A stretch of 64,000 bases of DNA from Urechis unicinctus. Lineage: Eukaryota; Annelida; Polychaeta; Xenopneusta; Urechidae. The DNA lies in the NCBI GenBank assembly GCA_034190875.2, contig CM067343.1, positions 39,848,246 through 39,912,245 of the forward strand. Direction: 5' to 3'. Of this stretch, positions 1 to 12,380 are shown piece by piece. Made by a program: the position numbers and the translations under genes. Position 1 is the stretch's first letter. Each line of letters opens with the position of its first letter. Under the pieces are notes generated by a model that saw nothing but the letters and a program-made list of their open reading frames with translations, was not told the DNA's origin and ran no database searches.

Positions 1-1885
1 GTGTTATATTTAATACAACACGATTTATTTGGGTAATATTCTCGGCATAGCATTCTAAATTGCTCAACGGCCAAATTCTGGTTTTCCTTGATTCAATGGC
101 AAAGTGGACCCGAACTGCCTCACAGAATCGATATATGTACAATGTTAATGTCAATTGTGAGACCAATACATGCATTAATCGTATAGTGAAGTATAAACAA
201 TCCTTAGCTGATATTTCAACTCGATAATATTTTTCTTTTATAAACAATTGACAAGTGCCAATTCAAAAATAAATACAATAGCCGCAACTTCATGATCATT
301 CCGTCATATTATGAACTTGTTTGGGAAATATGTCATTATGTTGATTAATCACAAAGCCACAGGTTGTCGTCCATGACTGTGTTATGGCGTTCTCGCGAGC
401 AATTATCCAACACACCCCCTTTTCCAAATAAAAGTACACATCATTCATAATTTCTTTTATCTCATAACAACATAAAGTGCGACTGAACAAGGCGTATTAG
501 TGTTTCATTACAATACCATCCTCCGGTCACATATCTTATGGCAACTCAGTTACCATAATAATCCTATTAGATAAGCAAATTATTTAACAAACGATTATCA
601 TAAAAACTACCCTGATGAAGATACAATTGGTTCACTGATGGTTAAGACAAATACGGGGGCCTAAAATTTTACCACGGATCGGTATAGCTCAGAAGTTGTT
701 CAATTGGGTCAATCGTGCGGATGAGCTTTGTAGAGTGCATCTTCATTTAATGTGTCTGGGAAAGCCAAAGCTGCTAATTTTATATAAAGCAAGATTGACT
801 CCAAATTCTGTACCGTATATTATTTATACATGCCCATGTTAGCTTGATTATTCAATCAAGTACGTGGCATTTTAACGCCCATATTCAACTACAATGTTTC
901 CCCTTGCAAAAATCAAATTTGTAGTTCTGCTTTGCCTATTTTTTTACGCTAATTTAGAGTTCACGCTCTAAATTAACGTAACAAAACATGACGAGGACAA
1001 GAACATGCTGCACGCATAAAGTATTATGCATATCATAATTACGAAAATGGCAAAATATCAACCACAACTACTTTGGTGTTTTTAGTAACAATTCAAGTTC
1101 TATTGGATAATACGTTTACGTTGTTATCTTTCGGTAACAATTCACGTTCCGTTGCATGGATTTTGTCAGGAATGCTTCACTGCATTAAGCATCAGTGACT
1201 AGTTTTATTTATAAGAATATGCTGGCACCCAATGGTTACATTGGTCATGCCAGATTAGATAGGGGAAATTCGAACTTCAATTATATTTGCATGTGGTAGG
1301 CATATATAATGAATTGGACTTTTGGGACGCCTGTTTCTACTTTTAGCTACCACCTACATTTAAGGTATTGCAGATTACCTTACGCGTATCCATAGAAACA
1401 TTTCGCACCATAGTGCATATTTGTTTTGTTGTAGTCTTCAGTAAAGGAGGAAACTTCTCCTCCATTAAACAGTAAACTTATGTTAGGAAAACAATATCCT
1501 CTTGTACCTTACATGTTTTCGGTGTTGGTTTTTCGAATAACTCAGCATATTTATGTTCTCGTCAGCCGACTCGCGATAATGTGTCTCCATCAATCATCTG
1601 CTGCGCTTTTATCAAAGAATTAATTAACATTTGCTCAATTAACTGACAGAATATTGGAGGCGACACATCGATCAATATGGGTGTGTTCCTTGTGTCGTGG
1701 ATTCATATTTGTCATGTTGAGCTGTCACGGGGTGGATCGGTCATATCTATCAATTGATGTGTATTCATAATGCCTTCTCCATTTGCTTGACAGGGTTGCG
1801 GTACGTTGGAACTAGTTGTATAAATTCGTCCCAGACAAAACTTATTATCCATTGCCAGCACTCACATAAGCAAACCCGACGAACA
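1..1885. repeat. Family L long non-coding repeat, copy 1 (truncated)
   Basis: By eye this stretch matches several other parts of the window. Position 45 matches 10420 and 61805. Position 365 matches 8460, 10850 and 62245. Position 800 matches 13000, 1200 matches 13470, 29090 and 63475, and 1830 matches 13600 and 29720. The copies are clearly diverged, roughly four bases in five conserved, with many indels. No frame stays open for long. Similarity stops near 1885, shortly before the SET/recombinase relic begins. Relative to the copy at 61340-64000 it lacks about 415 bases (61392-61807). Function unknown. Confidence 0.75.
944..981. repeat. Short hairpin inside family L, copy 1
   Basis: Two 16-base arms (TTACGCTAATTTAGAG and CTCTAAATTAACGTAA) pair at 15 of 16 positions around a 6-base loop. 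The homologous site at 13127-13166 keeps the hairpin with a different single mismatch. The arms are too short for a typical animal microRNA precursor. A small palindromic insertion or protein site is as likely. Confidence 0.5.
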
Positions 1886-2421
1886 AGGCCTGGCGGTCCG
1901 AAATAAAGATAGCAGTGCCGTACAGCTGCCAAGTACACCTACTGTATAAGCACATGCAAAGAACATGGGTGGGGTAGATAAACTTGACTGAAACACAAGG
2001 CTCAACAAGCAGAAGAAGACAATGGGGTGCTACAGTTGGGCGAAGGTCAGGTGTGCCAGTGCTCTCTGAACAATGTTTGAATTTCTTTTTGTGTGATTGG
2101 CATAAGATGTTTACAACTTGCCTATTTATTTTAGTTAGCTGAAGGTTCCTGTATATAACTTCTTGGATGGTGCTTTCTAGTATATGATGAAAATGGATCA
2201 ACTGGTGCTATTCTACAATACCTGCCCTTCTTAAACTATATTAAAACAAATATGTACTGTGACCAGATCTTAATCTGTTTATGGCTGTCTGCCAAACAAG
2301 CGTTAAGTTATTCACAGTTTACAGTCACACTTGGTATAATTTCAATATGTACTTAAATTTCTTTAAACCAACGCTAAAGGTATGACTGCATGAATAGACA
2401 TTGGTGTTAATTCCTTGCTAG
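1886..2421. other. Gap between family L copy and SET exon
   Basis: No coding exon or known repeat is recognisable. A 118-codon open frame lies on the minus strand (1845-2201), but it runs into the family L copy and resembles no family I know. The stretch ends with a plausible splice acceptor (TTGCTAG at 2415-2421) for the first SET exon. Any upstream exons and the promoter of that gene are not identified. Confidence 0.4.
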
Positions 2422-2998
2422 GTTATGAGGTGTTTACAACGGCTCATGTTTCCCGAGGAGAGTTCTTGTTGGAATATATGGGTGAAAAGATACACAAGCA
2501 AGAGGCTCAATGAAGGGAGCACCTATACAAAGAAAACACTAGACACTTCTTGTACTTCTTCAAATGGAAAAAGAGAGATATGTGGTGAGAATATTTTTAT
2601 AACTAAACCCTCTCTTATGAAAATGTTTGACTATCATGATATATATTTCATTGCAATCATAAATCAAAAATGTTCTTGATGTGGTAAGTTTAAAACATTA
2701 GTGCTAGCTGGCCAGAGTATGTATGCTGGTGATCAGTGATAATCATGCGCAGAAACCGGCATTACAACTGTTGGTGATAACAGTTATGAGCTTCTTTTCC
2801 AGTGTGGATTCAACTGCTACCACTGGAAGGATGGGGCACATGGTACATGACGGTCCCAACCGTGAAGCTAACTGTAGGATTAAGCTGCTGGAAGTTAATG
2901 GACAACCCAGACTATGTCTGTTTGCCATGAAAGATATAAATATAGGGAAAGAGCTGTTGTACAAATACGGTGCATCTAACCTTTGGTGGAGACGAAAG
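2422..2998 (+). pseudogene. SET domain exons, KMT5A-like
   Basis: Exon 2422-2584 (acceptor TTGCTAG, donor GTGAGA) is followed by exon 2803-2998 (acceptor TTTTCCAG, donor GTAGTG). Together they read as the SET core: GYEVFTTAHVSRGEFLLEYM, then CVDSTATTGRMGHMVHDG, then NCRIKLLEVNGQ, then GKELLYKYG. The layout matches SET8/KMT5A histone H4K20 methyltransferases: the G-x-G-like start, the NHS-type motif degenerated here to VHDG, and the ELLYDYG end. A TGA at 2511-2513 replaces a residue that is usually Arg (CGA to TGA would be CpG decay). The N of the substrate/cofactor NHS motif is lost, so activity is doubtful even without the stop. The donor at 2999 gives phase 0, whereas the next exon needs phase 1. 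A weaker donor at 2970 (GGTGCAT) would keep the frame. Confidence 0.65.
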
Positions 2999-3669
2999 GT
3001 AGTGGTGAAATGCTACATTCCTGTTCAAGTTTCTGAAACGTGATTATATAATCTCCATATATGGCTCATCTAAGCTAGAATCATACTGTATATCATAATA
3101 TGGGTTAATGAACTGTTGTAGAAGATGAACGTTGGGGGTAATGCTTGGTATTCGGCTTCTTACATATTTTAAATGTTCACGATGTTACCAGGCAAAAACA
3201 TATGCCAAGTTTATTGATCAGTTCTGTTTATTTTGTGAAACAACTACATAATGTAGTTACGCATCCGCATTCACCATCTGTATAGTTCATTTGAAGTTGA
3301 TGGCGATTTAATTGAATTAAAGTTGCTAACATTTAGTTCAGCTAACCAGAATTATTGTTCCACACTCTGATATGTAGAAATTACAATTCATGTGTTTCCT
3401 GTAATGTACATTATTTACAATATTGTTGACACCCACTCAGAGGTAGACATTTATTTCCAGTATCCACTTGTCCTGTACGACAAGTGTATGACAATAAGTA
3501 CTTGTCCCATCTGGAATCTACTTGTCCCATAGCACATATGGTTGATATCATGAGAGTCCTGACATCAACATGAGCTTTTGTGATTGGTTGATGGGGTCCT
3601 ATGTGACATATAAACAGTGTTATGTGATCCTTGCTCAATGTACTCAATAGTCTGTGTTTATATTCAGGA

Positions 3670-5147
3670 GCTCTATCAATGCCTTCCGCCTTCTTGGACT
3701 CTGATGTTTCTTCAGCTGATGAGCAAGATGGTGAGTAGTTCAGTATAGTACCTTTATCTATTAAACTCAGAACTACATATCCACCAACGTGGATTACTGA
3801 GTGGGTAGAGATATAATGTGGTCATCCCATGACATCTTGATTACCATGTGACATATGATGCTGTGAATTGTCTGTATGGGTTTATATTGGAATGTAGCAG
3901 AGCAGCTGGCACCTCCTGTCTCCATACACTCTGACAGTCCCTCTATACAAGAGGAAGGTAGGTATATGATATTGTTGCCTAGGTAACAGCCAGTTGATAT
4001 TGGTAGTCTGTCAATAACATTTAGTCTGATTCTATATGCTTAAACACCATTTATCACATTGTTAACAAGTGCATTACAGCGCTGTAAATATTACAGGTGA
4101 TGAATTTTAATATTGTGAATGAAGCTACTTGTTCCATATAGTTAATATTCTGAGTGTTTCTTCAAAAGCTCGATCACTGCCTTCCTCCTCTATAGGCCTT
4201 TATGTATGTTCAGAATTTGAGCAAAATGGTCAGTTGTTCAAAATAACCAAGTCAGGACGCTTTCATTGGTTATTCTTAGACATAACATTCACTAAATGTA
4301 GAAAGCTGTGTTGGACGAAGCATGACGTGGTCATCCCATGACATCTTGATTACCATGTGACATATGATGCTATGAATCTGTATGGTTTTATTTTGGAATG
4401 TAGCAGAGCAGCTGGCACCTCCTGTCTCCATACAATCTGACAGTCCCTCTATGCAAGAGGAAGGTAGGTATATGATATTGTTGCCTAGGTAACAGCCAGT
4501 TGATATTAGTAGTCTGTCAATAACATTTAGTCTGATTCTATATGCTTAAACACCATTTATCACATTGCTAACAAGTGCATTACAACACTGCTTATATTAC
4601 AGGTGATGAAATGCCTCAACTGTCAGAAGACGATGATAAAGGTGATGAGCTACTTGATTTGGTTACCAATTACAGTCTAAATGTTTAGCCTCTATCTTTT
4701 GTTTGACTAATTCATATATACCTGCACCTTAATTGTGTGCTCATAACTGATATAATCTTACAGAATAAATGATTCCATGTTTCCAATTTTCACTTGAGAT
4801 CATGTAGATTCAGTCATCAACAACAGTATATTATTTATGCAATTGTTCTTTGAAAATGATGATTTATACTGTTTGGATGGTTCTGTTTAATTGAAAAAAA
4901 ATTCTTGTTGACGGACTTGCTTGGCTATTAAAGTTATGACTCTGGTGATATATAAATGTATTGAGAACCATGAAAATTTAACTTGACAATCAATGCATTT
5001 CCTTCAGACTTACAGATTGAGACATAACCATAATGTGTATGGTACTGCGCTGTTTGGCAGGTTGTGACACTGTTTGGCAAGCTATGGTTGAAGAGACCAA
5101 TGTTGCAGCACCATTGATAGTTTTACCTGGTCTGAATGATTTGCATG
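3670..5147 (+). pseudogene. Acidic linker exons, partly duplicated
   Basis: Small phase-1 exons: 3670-3730, 3901-3957, 4407-4463, 4603-4641 and 5061-5147. All have AG before and GT after. They read as Ser/Asp/Glu-rich peptides, for example EQLAPPVSIHSDSPSIQEE, then GDEMPQLSEDDDK, then a more hydrophobic piece ending PLIVLPGLNDLH. The 3901 and 4407 exons are duplicates of each other. 4169-4228 is a decayed duplicate of the 3670 exon with donor GTCAGT. Low-complexity acidic sequence suggests a flexible tether between the SET and recombinase-like parts. A second frame is also open through these short exons, so the choice of frame rests on junction phase and composition. Confidence 0.5.
3818..4592. 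repeat. Tandem duplication of an exon-intron segment
   Basis: The stretch 3818-4087 is repeated at 4327-4592, an offset of 505-509 bases. The duplicated segment contains a 57-base coding exon and flanking intron, and an older, more diverged part of the same duplication reaches back over the exon at 3670. The two 57-base exons differ at only a few positions, so this event is younger than the family L duplications. Confidence 0.85.
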
Positions 5148-5572
5148 GTAGGTTTTATAAATTTGTTAGCTTTTCCACTTTTATTTGGTGTCTCATAAAC
5201 TTCAACTATTGCAATCATCTTAATATGATAAACCTCAAAAGTCAAAGGTCCTCAGATTTAAATTATAAATGTTATGTCACAACATCACATGCACATTGGG
5301 CTGTTGCCTATCCAGGCAATGGCTGATGTCATGGTTGCAGGTATGCTAAAAGTAAGTATGGAAAACATTTCATGAGGTGATATTTTTTGAAACTAAATAC
5401 ATCATCATCTGTATACTTGGTCTCTTCAAGCTTCCATTCAGAATTAGTTAGTCTAATGAAGATGCAGATTGAAATGCATTACCATGAACATATATACTGT
5501 TAAAGTTTGGGCCAATGTACTGTGAATGTGGAAGAAATTCTATTCTGAACCAACCAGATGTATATTTTTCAG

Positions 5573-6707
5573 ATTCAACCATACAACTAATTGGCAGACA
5601 GCTTTGGATGAAAGATAAAAGCAAAGTGGACAAGACTGATGAGGTACGGAAAACTGTGATGGCAGATATGAGACTACTATCTGGAATATATATTGCTTTC
5701 GCAAATATTAAGGAAGATGCCATGGAGGTCATAGAAATTTTCCAAAAGAGCAACTGGCAGCCACTACGGGAAGCCATATATGTGGTAACTCTCCATGGGT
5801 CAGATAGTCAAGCCGTAAAATATGGCTTAAAGAACTCGGTATATTATTTGCTGCTCAAAGCTGTTGAGATCCTCAGGGTCAAGCTCTTACTCTGCCGGGT
5901 GTTACAGGCACAGAGGTTGTCACCGAAATGGCCCACTTTCAGACATTGCTCAGGCATCACCAGAATCTTGTGTTTGGAGACGCAAAGTATCTAATTAACA
6001 AATCCCGTCAGGAACGTTTGAGGCTACCGTCAAGAACTCCTGTGAGGAGGATATTAAAGAATTGCGAAATCATACAATCTCAACGATTGAAGCGATTTCT
6101 GAATCCTCTATTGGAAAATCAGAGTTCGTAGAGCTCCGGAATCTTGTTTGCAGTCGGCTCACCTTGTTTAATGCCCGTAGAACGACAATTGAACAGTGGA
6201 CGGAGCAAGGGTTGTGGAAGGGTTTAAAAGGTCTCCAGCCGTTGTCCACAGAAGATCAGAAACTGTTTGACAAAATGGACATAATGTACCGCACAGGGAA
6301 AGGAAACCACATTGTGAGCATTTACGTCCCAAGTGACTGTATGAAGGCGTTAAACATTTTAGTTGACAGTGCAGACAGATCTGTAGCTGATATACTCCAA
6401 CCGATTTATATTTCCCAACCTCAACTCAAAAATGCACGTGGGTGGGTGGGATGCCACCAAAGATTTGTGCCGGAGGGCCAATATCGACTCTGCCCTCATC
6501 TATGCCACTAACTAGAGAGGGTTACGCTGTATGCTGGCTTAGAGATTTCTGAGGCAGAGAGGGGCCTTTTTTTAAAAACACCTTGGCCATTCATCAGACG
6601 TCAACGTGGGAACGTATCCGCGACCACTGCCTGAACTGGCCATAACCAAAGTGGGAGTGTACCTGGCCCAAATGGACTGTCTTGACACAGGCGGTTGGTT
6701 TGCTTGA
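5573..6707 (+). pseudogene. Tyrosine-recombinase-like C-terminal domain
   Basis: The exon opens after TTTTTCAG with DSTIQLIGRQLW and runs open to about 5870, including GLKNSVYYLLLKAVEIL. It continues in other frames with NLVFGDAKYLINKSRQERLR (5955-6030), EEDIKELRNHTIS (about 6043-6080), LVCSRLTLFNARR, TGKGNHIVSIYVP and GWDATKDLCRRANIDSALIY. The last part reads KHLGHSSDVNVGTYPRPLPE, with LGHS at 6582-6593 and Tyr at 6615-6617. An LGHS motif followed about nine residues later by Tyr is the C-terminal signature of tyrosine recombinases (second His and nucleophile). The preceding H-x-x-R region is destroyed by the TAG at 6513 and a frameshift. I know this domain from multicopy uncharacterised proteins of marine invertebrates. 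Assignment to Crypton-type elements is inference. Confidence 0.5.
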
Positions 6708-6974
6708 TAAAGACATTATATGGTTATTTTTTGCGTGTATTTTAAATGACACTTTACGTAATTACATGATGAAGTATTTTTCAATGTGCTGGCTTTATAT
6801 GTGTGCTTTTGTTGGTTGATACTGAACCTCCTGCCCAAGCAAATACCAGCTTTGCCATGAGTCAGCCCGGTAAAACAAGTCCTGTAGAGCCATGCCGTAA
6901 AGATGCCAACAACAATCACTTGATTTCAAGTGACTCAGAGTCAGGGCAGGAAGTCTCGAGCATCAATGATGCAA
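6708..6974 (+). other. Possible exon with Ser/Asp-rich peptide
   Basis: From about 6811 the plus strand is open and reads a hydrophilic peptide containing SSDSESGQEVSSINDA. It ends at a strong donor (AA then GTGAGT at 6975). The composition resembles the linker of the upstream relic. It could be a C-terminal exon of that gene or a linker exon of a neighbouring copy. No good acceptor was seen, and the last frame of the recombinase exon stops before it. Confidence 0.3.
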
Positions 6975-7990
6975 GTGAGTATCTTTCATCCTCTATGATC
7001 TGTTAACTTGTAATATGTTTACCTGTGGCCTTGCTTGCTCATAGCTGTGATATCATCATTGTTTGAGCTGCATTTCAAATCCAAGGGCATTAAAAAACAA
7101 TTTATGGCCATGTGAAACCTGGTCGGCTAGGGAGATCTATGAATGTATTACTATAACAAAGGATATAATCAACAAAAATAATTAGAGAAAACATAGCGGT
7201 TGTACGATTATTATTAAGTTGTTAGTGTATATTTTTATGGACTAAAACTAAAAGTAGGGAGGAAAATCAGTTCTTAAAAATAAACATGCCTGTATGTGAG
7301 TTACATTGGATGAGGAAAAAAAGTAAAAGAATGCAAACGACAGGTACAATTAAGCGTTATGAAAACCATAACAACTTAGTGAGAAACAATATAAAATCGA
7401 CCATTACTAAAACTACATTGGTGTTGTTAGTAGTAGATGATGAATCCGATAAAATATGTGCGTAGTGGGTGCAAGACTTTGAACTAGAAATATTGGGGTT
7501 CAACCTCGCTTGCAACATCGAAGTTCACTTAGCAAGGCGTTCTGTATGTGGAAGGGATGTGGGGTGCTATTGAACTAGTTCACGTTTTCTCAATGATAAG
7601 AAAGCCTACCCCTGTCAAGTTGTCGACTCTCGCCAATACTTCCCAAAAGTTTGAGTTCAAGTTTCAAAGTTTTGCTTTCTCGGACTAGATATATATATAA
7701 CCATGCGGTCGGTACTCGAATGCGTCGACAATTAGAACCTCTGCTCCTTAATGTTTGAAAAACTTCTCGCGATATGAAATGAAATAATCTTGGTAGTTAA
7801 ACATGTATCGCCCCTTAACTGCACGATAAAAGTAGTTGAAATTTGATGACACTAACCATTAACTTAAACCGCCATCGCTTATTACCATTTCAAATAAAGA
7901 TTCACCGTTTAACAGAGAGTGACGAAATTCCATGGCATAGATGAAAACCGTCACAACCAGCTCCCCACACTGCCGTAAAATAGCTGTAAC
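6975..7990. other. Unassigned non-coding stretch
   Basis: No exon, known repeat or promoter is recognised. The sequence is AT-rich with short poly-A and poly-T runs. Confidence 0.4.
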
Positions 7991-8168
7991 TTTTTGTCAT
8001 TTCCAGAAATGGTTAGTTTTTGTTATGACCCAAAATGGTTGTTTTTTTGTTATGTCCCAAAATGGTCGTTTTTTTGTTTGTTTTATGTCCCAAAATGGTT
8101 GGGTTTTTTTATGTCTCAAAATAGTCGGTTTTTGTCATGTTCCAAAATAGTCGGTTTTTGTCATGTCC
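7991..8168. repeat. Minisatellite, about seven 25-35 base units
   Basis: Units consist of a T-run, TTATGTC or a close variant, then CCAAAATGGT or CCAAAATAGTC. T-run length varies, which changes unit length. The open frames here (rich in Phe, Gln, Asn and Gly) are a by-product of the repeat. Just downstream, CCCATTTTGG gives a short inverted match. Confidence 0.8.
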
Positions 8169-8379
8169 CTCATACCCTAACTATTTTGGAACACCCATTT
8201 TGGTACACAAAATATATCAGCTTATACATATATATTTATAATGCCGCAAGAGTAAAATCCTTTGCATAGCCTAGCAGAACATAATTGCAGTTTATTTAAC
8301 AGTCAGAGACAGGACTTCCCCAACCTATCGAATAGCGTATCAACTTATCTGTGAAATATTATTGCCCAAAGAAACATTA

Positions 8380-9990
8380 TCGCTTCATATTCAGTTTGCT
8401 TGGATAAGACAATGGCTTTAGCCTTTGTGAGTACAAACAGTACAGTGCCCGAGGTTGTTTTTGTGACTGCCTTTGGGCGTTCTCGGAAGCAATTATCTGC
8501 AATGCCTTATTTCCACCTAAATATACACATCATTTATCATTTTCTCTTCCCCTGTAAAAATATGCAGTGCGACTAAAAATGGCGTGTTATCGTTTCACTG
8601 AAATATGACGCTGCGATTGCATATCCTTTTGTTAATACTTTGCGATGATCACCCCACAAGATTGGCGAATTAATGAACGAACGAGTATCATTATATCTAA
8701 TAATAACAAATCAGGGTGCTGAAAATATAATTTTATGGTGTTACCGTGCGCTTTCCTCAGGGCTTAGGCTTTGTTGTGGCAAAAGACAGTCTCATGTATA
8801 TTGGTCTTTCCCCCTTATGGAACCCGCACAGCAAACAGAAGATGAAACAGCAAAATGGTCACTTTAGTTCATTTTATAAAAAAACCCACCAAAACTTGCA
8901 TTAGAGGTATGTTTTTAAACACTAGGCTTTGGTGGCAAATGTAGCATACCCACAGCGATATTGAATACAATATTTCTTATCATGTTTACGTTTCAAATTA
9001 ATAAGGAGTACCGATTAAATGCACCTCAATGCTGCGTATTCGTATAGTATTTTTCCTTCATTTAATCTTGCATCAGCCAGACGGAGACCTTTTAACTTGA
9101 ACTTTTACTGAAATAAATGGGTGAGGGCTGACTGTGTGTGGTCATCTACTATATAGTAACTCATATCTGAAGAACTACCGAAAAAGGTTTTACTGTTCGG
9201 TACTTAGACTACGATGATAGAAGATATAACCGTATCATCGCCTTTTAAAATTGCGATCAGAAAATAAATGTTACTGAATTGTAACGCGTGGCTACTCAGG
9301 AATATATTCGTAACATTCGTTCGGTTACGAAATCAGGCTGAAAGACCGCGCACACAGTCATCTATAGCGGAGAGCCATACATAGTGCGTTGAACGCCAAG
9401 AATTAAACGCAATGCCACAATCCACTTATCTACAACGCCTGATTGGGGTCATAAATACAGTTATTAGTCTATAATGATGCCTGCTTTATTCAATTTCTTT
9501 CTATACCATACGTAAACCATTGCTCGACTGCGAGATTTAGTGATGCTGATTGAATGACATTTTACTGTCAGTACGGGCCATGGTTAGTAATGATATAGCT
9601 GCCTCGTACTGTTGAGTAAAGCCAAGTTAACCCTTGTGCATTGTAAGGAACTCGAGTCGTAATGTTACAACTCTAAGTCCTTATTTGTTATTCAAAATTG
9701 TAGATCATACTGAACCGCTACACGAAGGTTACGATTTGCTTGGCCCAAAGCCACAACGGCATCATGAGTTAATTAGCTAATCTATGGCTTATTTGGTTCA
9801 GTATTTACGTCTCGATTTACATGGTCATACTTATAAATCACATAACATATTTTGCATTTTGATAATTAGACGCATGCCACAGATTTATCGAGGTTTTGGC
9901 GACAAACGTTGATGCAACTCATCTTAACCTTCATAATTGTTTGTGTTTACATAAGTCTTCGCATTAATTTCAAGTAGAAAATCTGTTATG
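8380..9990. repeat. Family L repeat, copy 2
   Basis: Positions 8450-8700 match 10840-11060, 62230-62470 and 360-600. Positions 9520-9660 match 11920-12020 and 25510-25650. Positions 9715-9990 match 26215-26500 and 63100-63260. The order of the anchors is the same as in the other copies, with a large deletion or insertion between them. No open frame persists. Confidence 0.7.
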
Positions 9991-12360
9991 CGGGAAAATT
10001 CCAAGTTTATCATTTCCCTTTTAGCGCAAATAAAGATTTGGAATGGGTTAGCTCATCCATGTAACTGTGATTAATAGTGATGATAGGACATCACCTTGAT
10101 AGTATAGTGTACAAAATATTAATCCTACTAGATCAATCTTATACCGTGTAGCTCTATCTGGCGTTGTATCGATTTTCATTCCTCCTGAAAGCATCGGCTG
10201 TAGCATAAACACTGTAGTATTCTGTATTTCTGTTACATTAAATTGCACATATTTTTCACACAGCTTGCTTTAAATGTTGGTTTCTTGCAACTACGAAATG
10301 CATTTGATCGTACATCCGCGCTAAGAGGTTTACTAATACATGTTAGTGCTGGTTAAAAGACTAGCCATTCATTCACTGAGTGTGATAAGCAATTTGTTCT
10401 ATATTTAATATGCATTCTAAATTGCTCAGCGGCCAAATACTCGATGGCATAATGGACCCGAACTGCCTCACTGAATTGACATCTGAACAATGTTAATATC
10501 AATCGTGAGACCAATACATGCATTTATCATTCATATTATGTAGTATATAAAATCATAAGAAGTTATAATTTCTATTCGATGATATCACTCTTCTATAAGC
10601 AGTTGATAAATGCCAATTGCAAAGTAAATACAATAGCCGCAGCTTCAACCAACATACCGTCATAATTAGAATTGTATATGTGAAAAACGTCATGATGTTG
10701 ATTAATCACCAAAGAGGATATGTATTATTGCCTCTGAATTGTCGCACATATAATCGGGCACCCAACTATTCATAGCGTATATTGGATAACGATGATATTT
10801 CATTGGATCTCAAACTAGAACAATGCTGCAGGATGTTTTCCATGACTGCGATTGGTTTTTCTCGCAAGCAGTTATCCAACACATTCTTTTCCAAATAAAA
10901 GTACATTCATCATTTTTTCGTATTCCTTAAAAATATACAGTGCGACTGAACATAGCGTATAAGCGTTTCATTAAAGTACGATCCTGCGATCACATATCCT
11001 ATGACAACTCAGTTGCGATAATAATCCTATTTCTAATCGAAATAATAAACGAAAGATTGTCATAAAACCTAGTAATGACCCCGATAAAGATATAGTTGGT
11101 TCAGTGACGGTTAGACAAATCAGGGGGCTTTAAATTGAATTTGATGGTGTTAACGGACGATATTTCCACCGATGAAACATGCATTTGAAGTAAGTTTTGA
11201 CACTTTTCTTTTGTAGGGAATGATGCATATCCACCGCGATATTGCATATCGTGCTTTTGTATCGCGTTTACAGTTCGTCTCATAGGAAATACTGATTAAT
11301 TTCACCTCACTTCAGTGTTATTGTATTGTACCTCTTTCTTTCGATGAATAGCAATTGTTTCTGCCATAAACCAGATTGAGATATTTTAATTTGAACATTT
11401 ATAAGAATAACGGTGTGAGCGATAGGCGTGCCAGTTAACAAACATCCGACAATCTACAGAGAAATGTGGCGCTGCTCGGTGCAAAATGTGCGATTTGAGA
11501 GCATATTAGCTTATTCTGTATTTTGCGATTATTGTGTTGAGTGAATCTGCACTCATCGCTGTCCACTTTACGAAACCGCAAATGGCTCCTAATCTGGCTC
11601 GAGGCTCTTTCCATTTGCCAACAGAAGATGAAATGAAATCACATGGGCAATAGTACATCCTAGGCGAACTATCAAATGGCTACTCAGGACCCTTTCCATA
11701 TTTTCCGTTCTGTTACGCAATCAGGTTGGATGACCACGTACACAGTTAAATGTAGCGCAGAGCAATCAATACGTTAAAAGCCAAGTACATAATGATATCG
11801 CTAAACCGCTTATCTACAGCGCCTGGTGTGAATCACAAACTGTGTTCCGAGTAGGAACAGTTATTGGTGTGTTATTATGCAAACCTATATCATTTCTTCT
11901 TATTATTATTGATGAAATATTGCGAGAAATTGTTGATGCTGATTTAATGGCGTTAAACTGTCAATACGTGCCGTGGTAAATAATGAGTTGTCACCACTGG
12001 TGCGAGTAGCATTATTATCAGCTATTCGGTTGCATTTGCTATTCCAAATTGGCTTCAGGCTCACGTAACAAAGCATCAGCGGATTACATCTATGAGCGAT
12101 TACAAGATACTAAGTCATCAGAGCTTCGCTGGTACAGTGAAGAATCCAGCTCACTGCGTGGAAAGCGCCAAATCAGATGTGATTTGTCGTCGTATATGCT
12201 TAATTATGGCTCATCCAGAAACGGCTTTGCACTTTCTGTCATCCATCATATCCATGTAAAAGTTACTTGACAGATTAACTACAATGAAAGTTACCAAAAT
12301 GGATATATTGTTTGTTAAGACCTATTAGTTTATAAACCCGAAACCATGTTGCCAGATTTA

Positions 12361-12380
12361 TGTATATATATATATATACA
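12361..12380. repeat. Short (TA)n microsatellite
   Basis: A run of about ten TA dinucleotides inside family L copy 3. Confidence 0.85.

Larger units (their letters stand above)
2422..6707 (+). pseudogene. Broken SET domain plus tyrosine-recombinase-like gene
   Basis: Plus-strand exons read in order as a SET domain (2422-2998), an acidic Ser/Glu/Asp-rich linker in four or five small exons (3670-5147), and a long exon with recombinase-like sequence (5573-6707). Most junctions are phase 1, so the exons splice together in frame, which argues that this was one gene. The frame is broken by an in-frame TGA at 2511-2513, shifts near 5875, 6042, 6440, 6517 and 6575, and a TAG at 6513-6515. The final open stretch ends at TGA 6705-6707. 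Some shifts sit in short repeats or homopolymers and could be sequence errors, but those near 5875 and 6042 do not. By inference this is the relic of a mobile-element protein that had acquired a methyltransferase domain. The start of the gene was not found. Confidence 0.6.

Noticed and set aside
1845..2201. 118-codon minus-strand frame
   Set aside because: It starts inside the family L copy, is not open in the homologous copies and has no recognisable domain.
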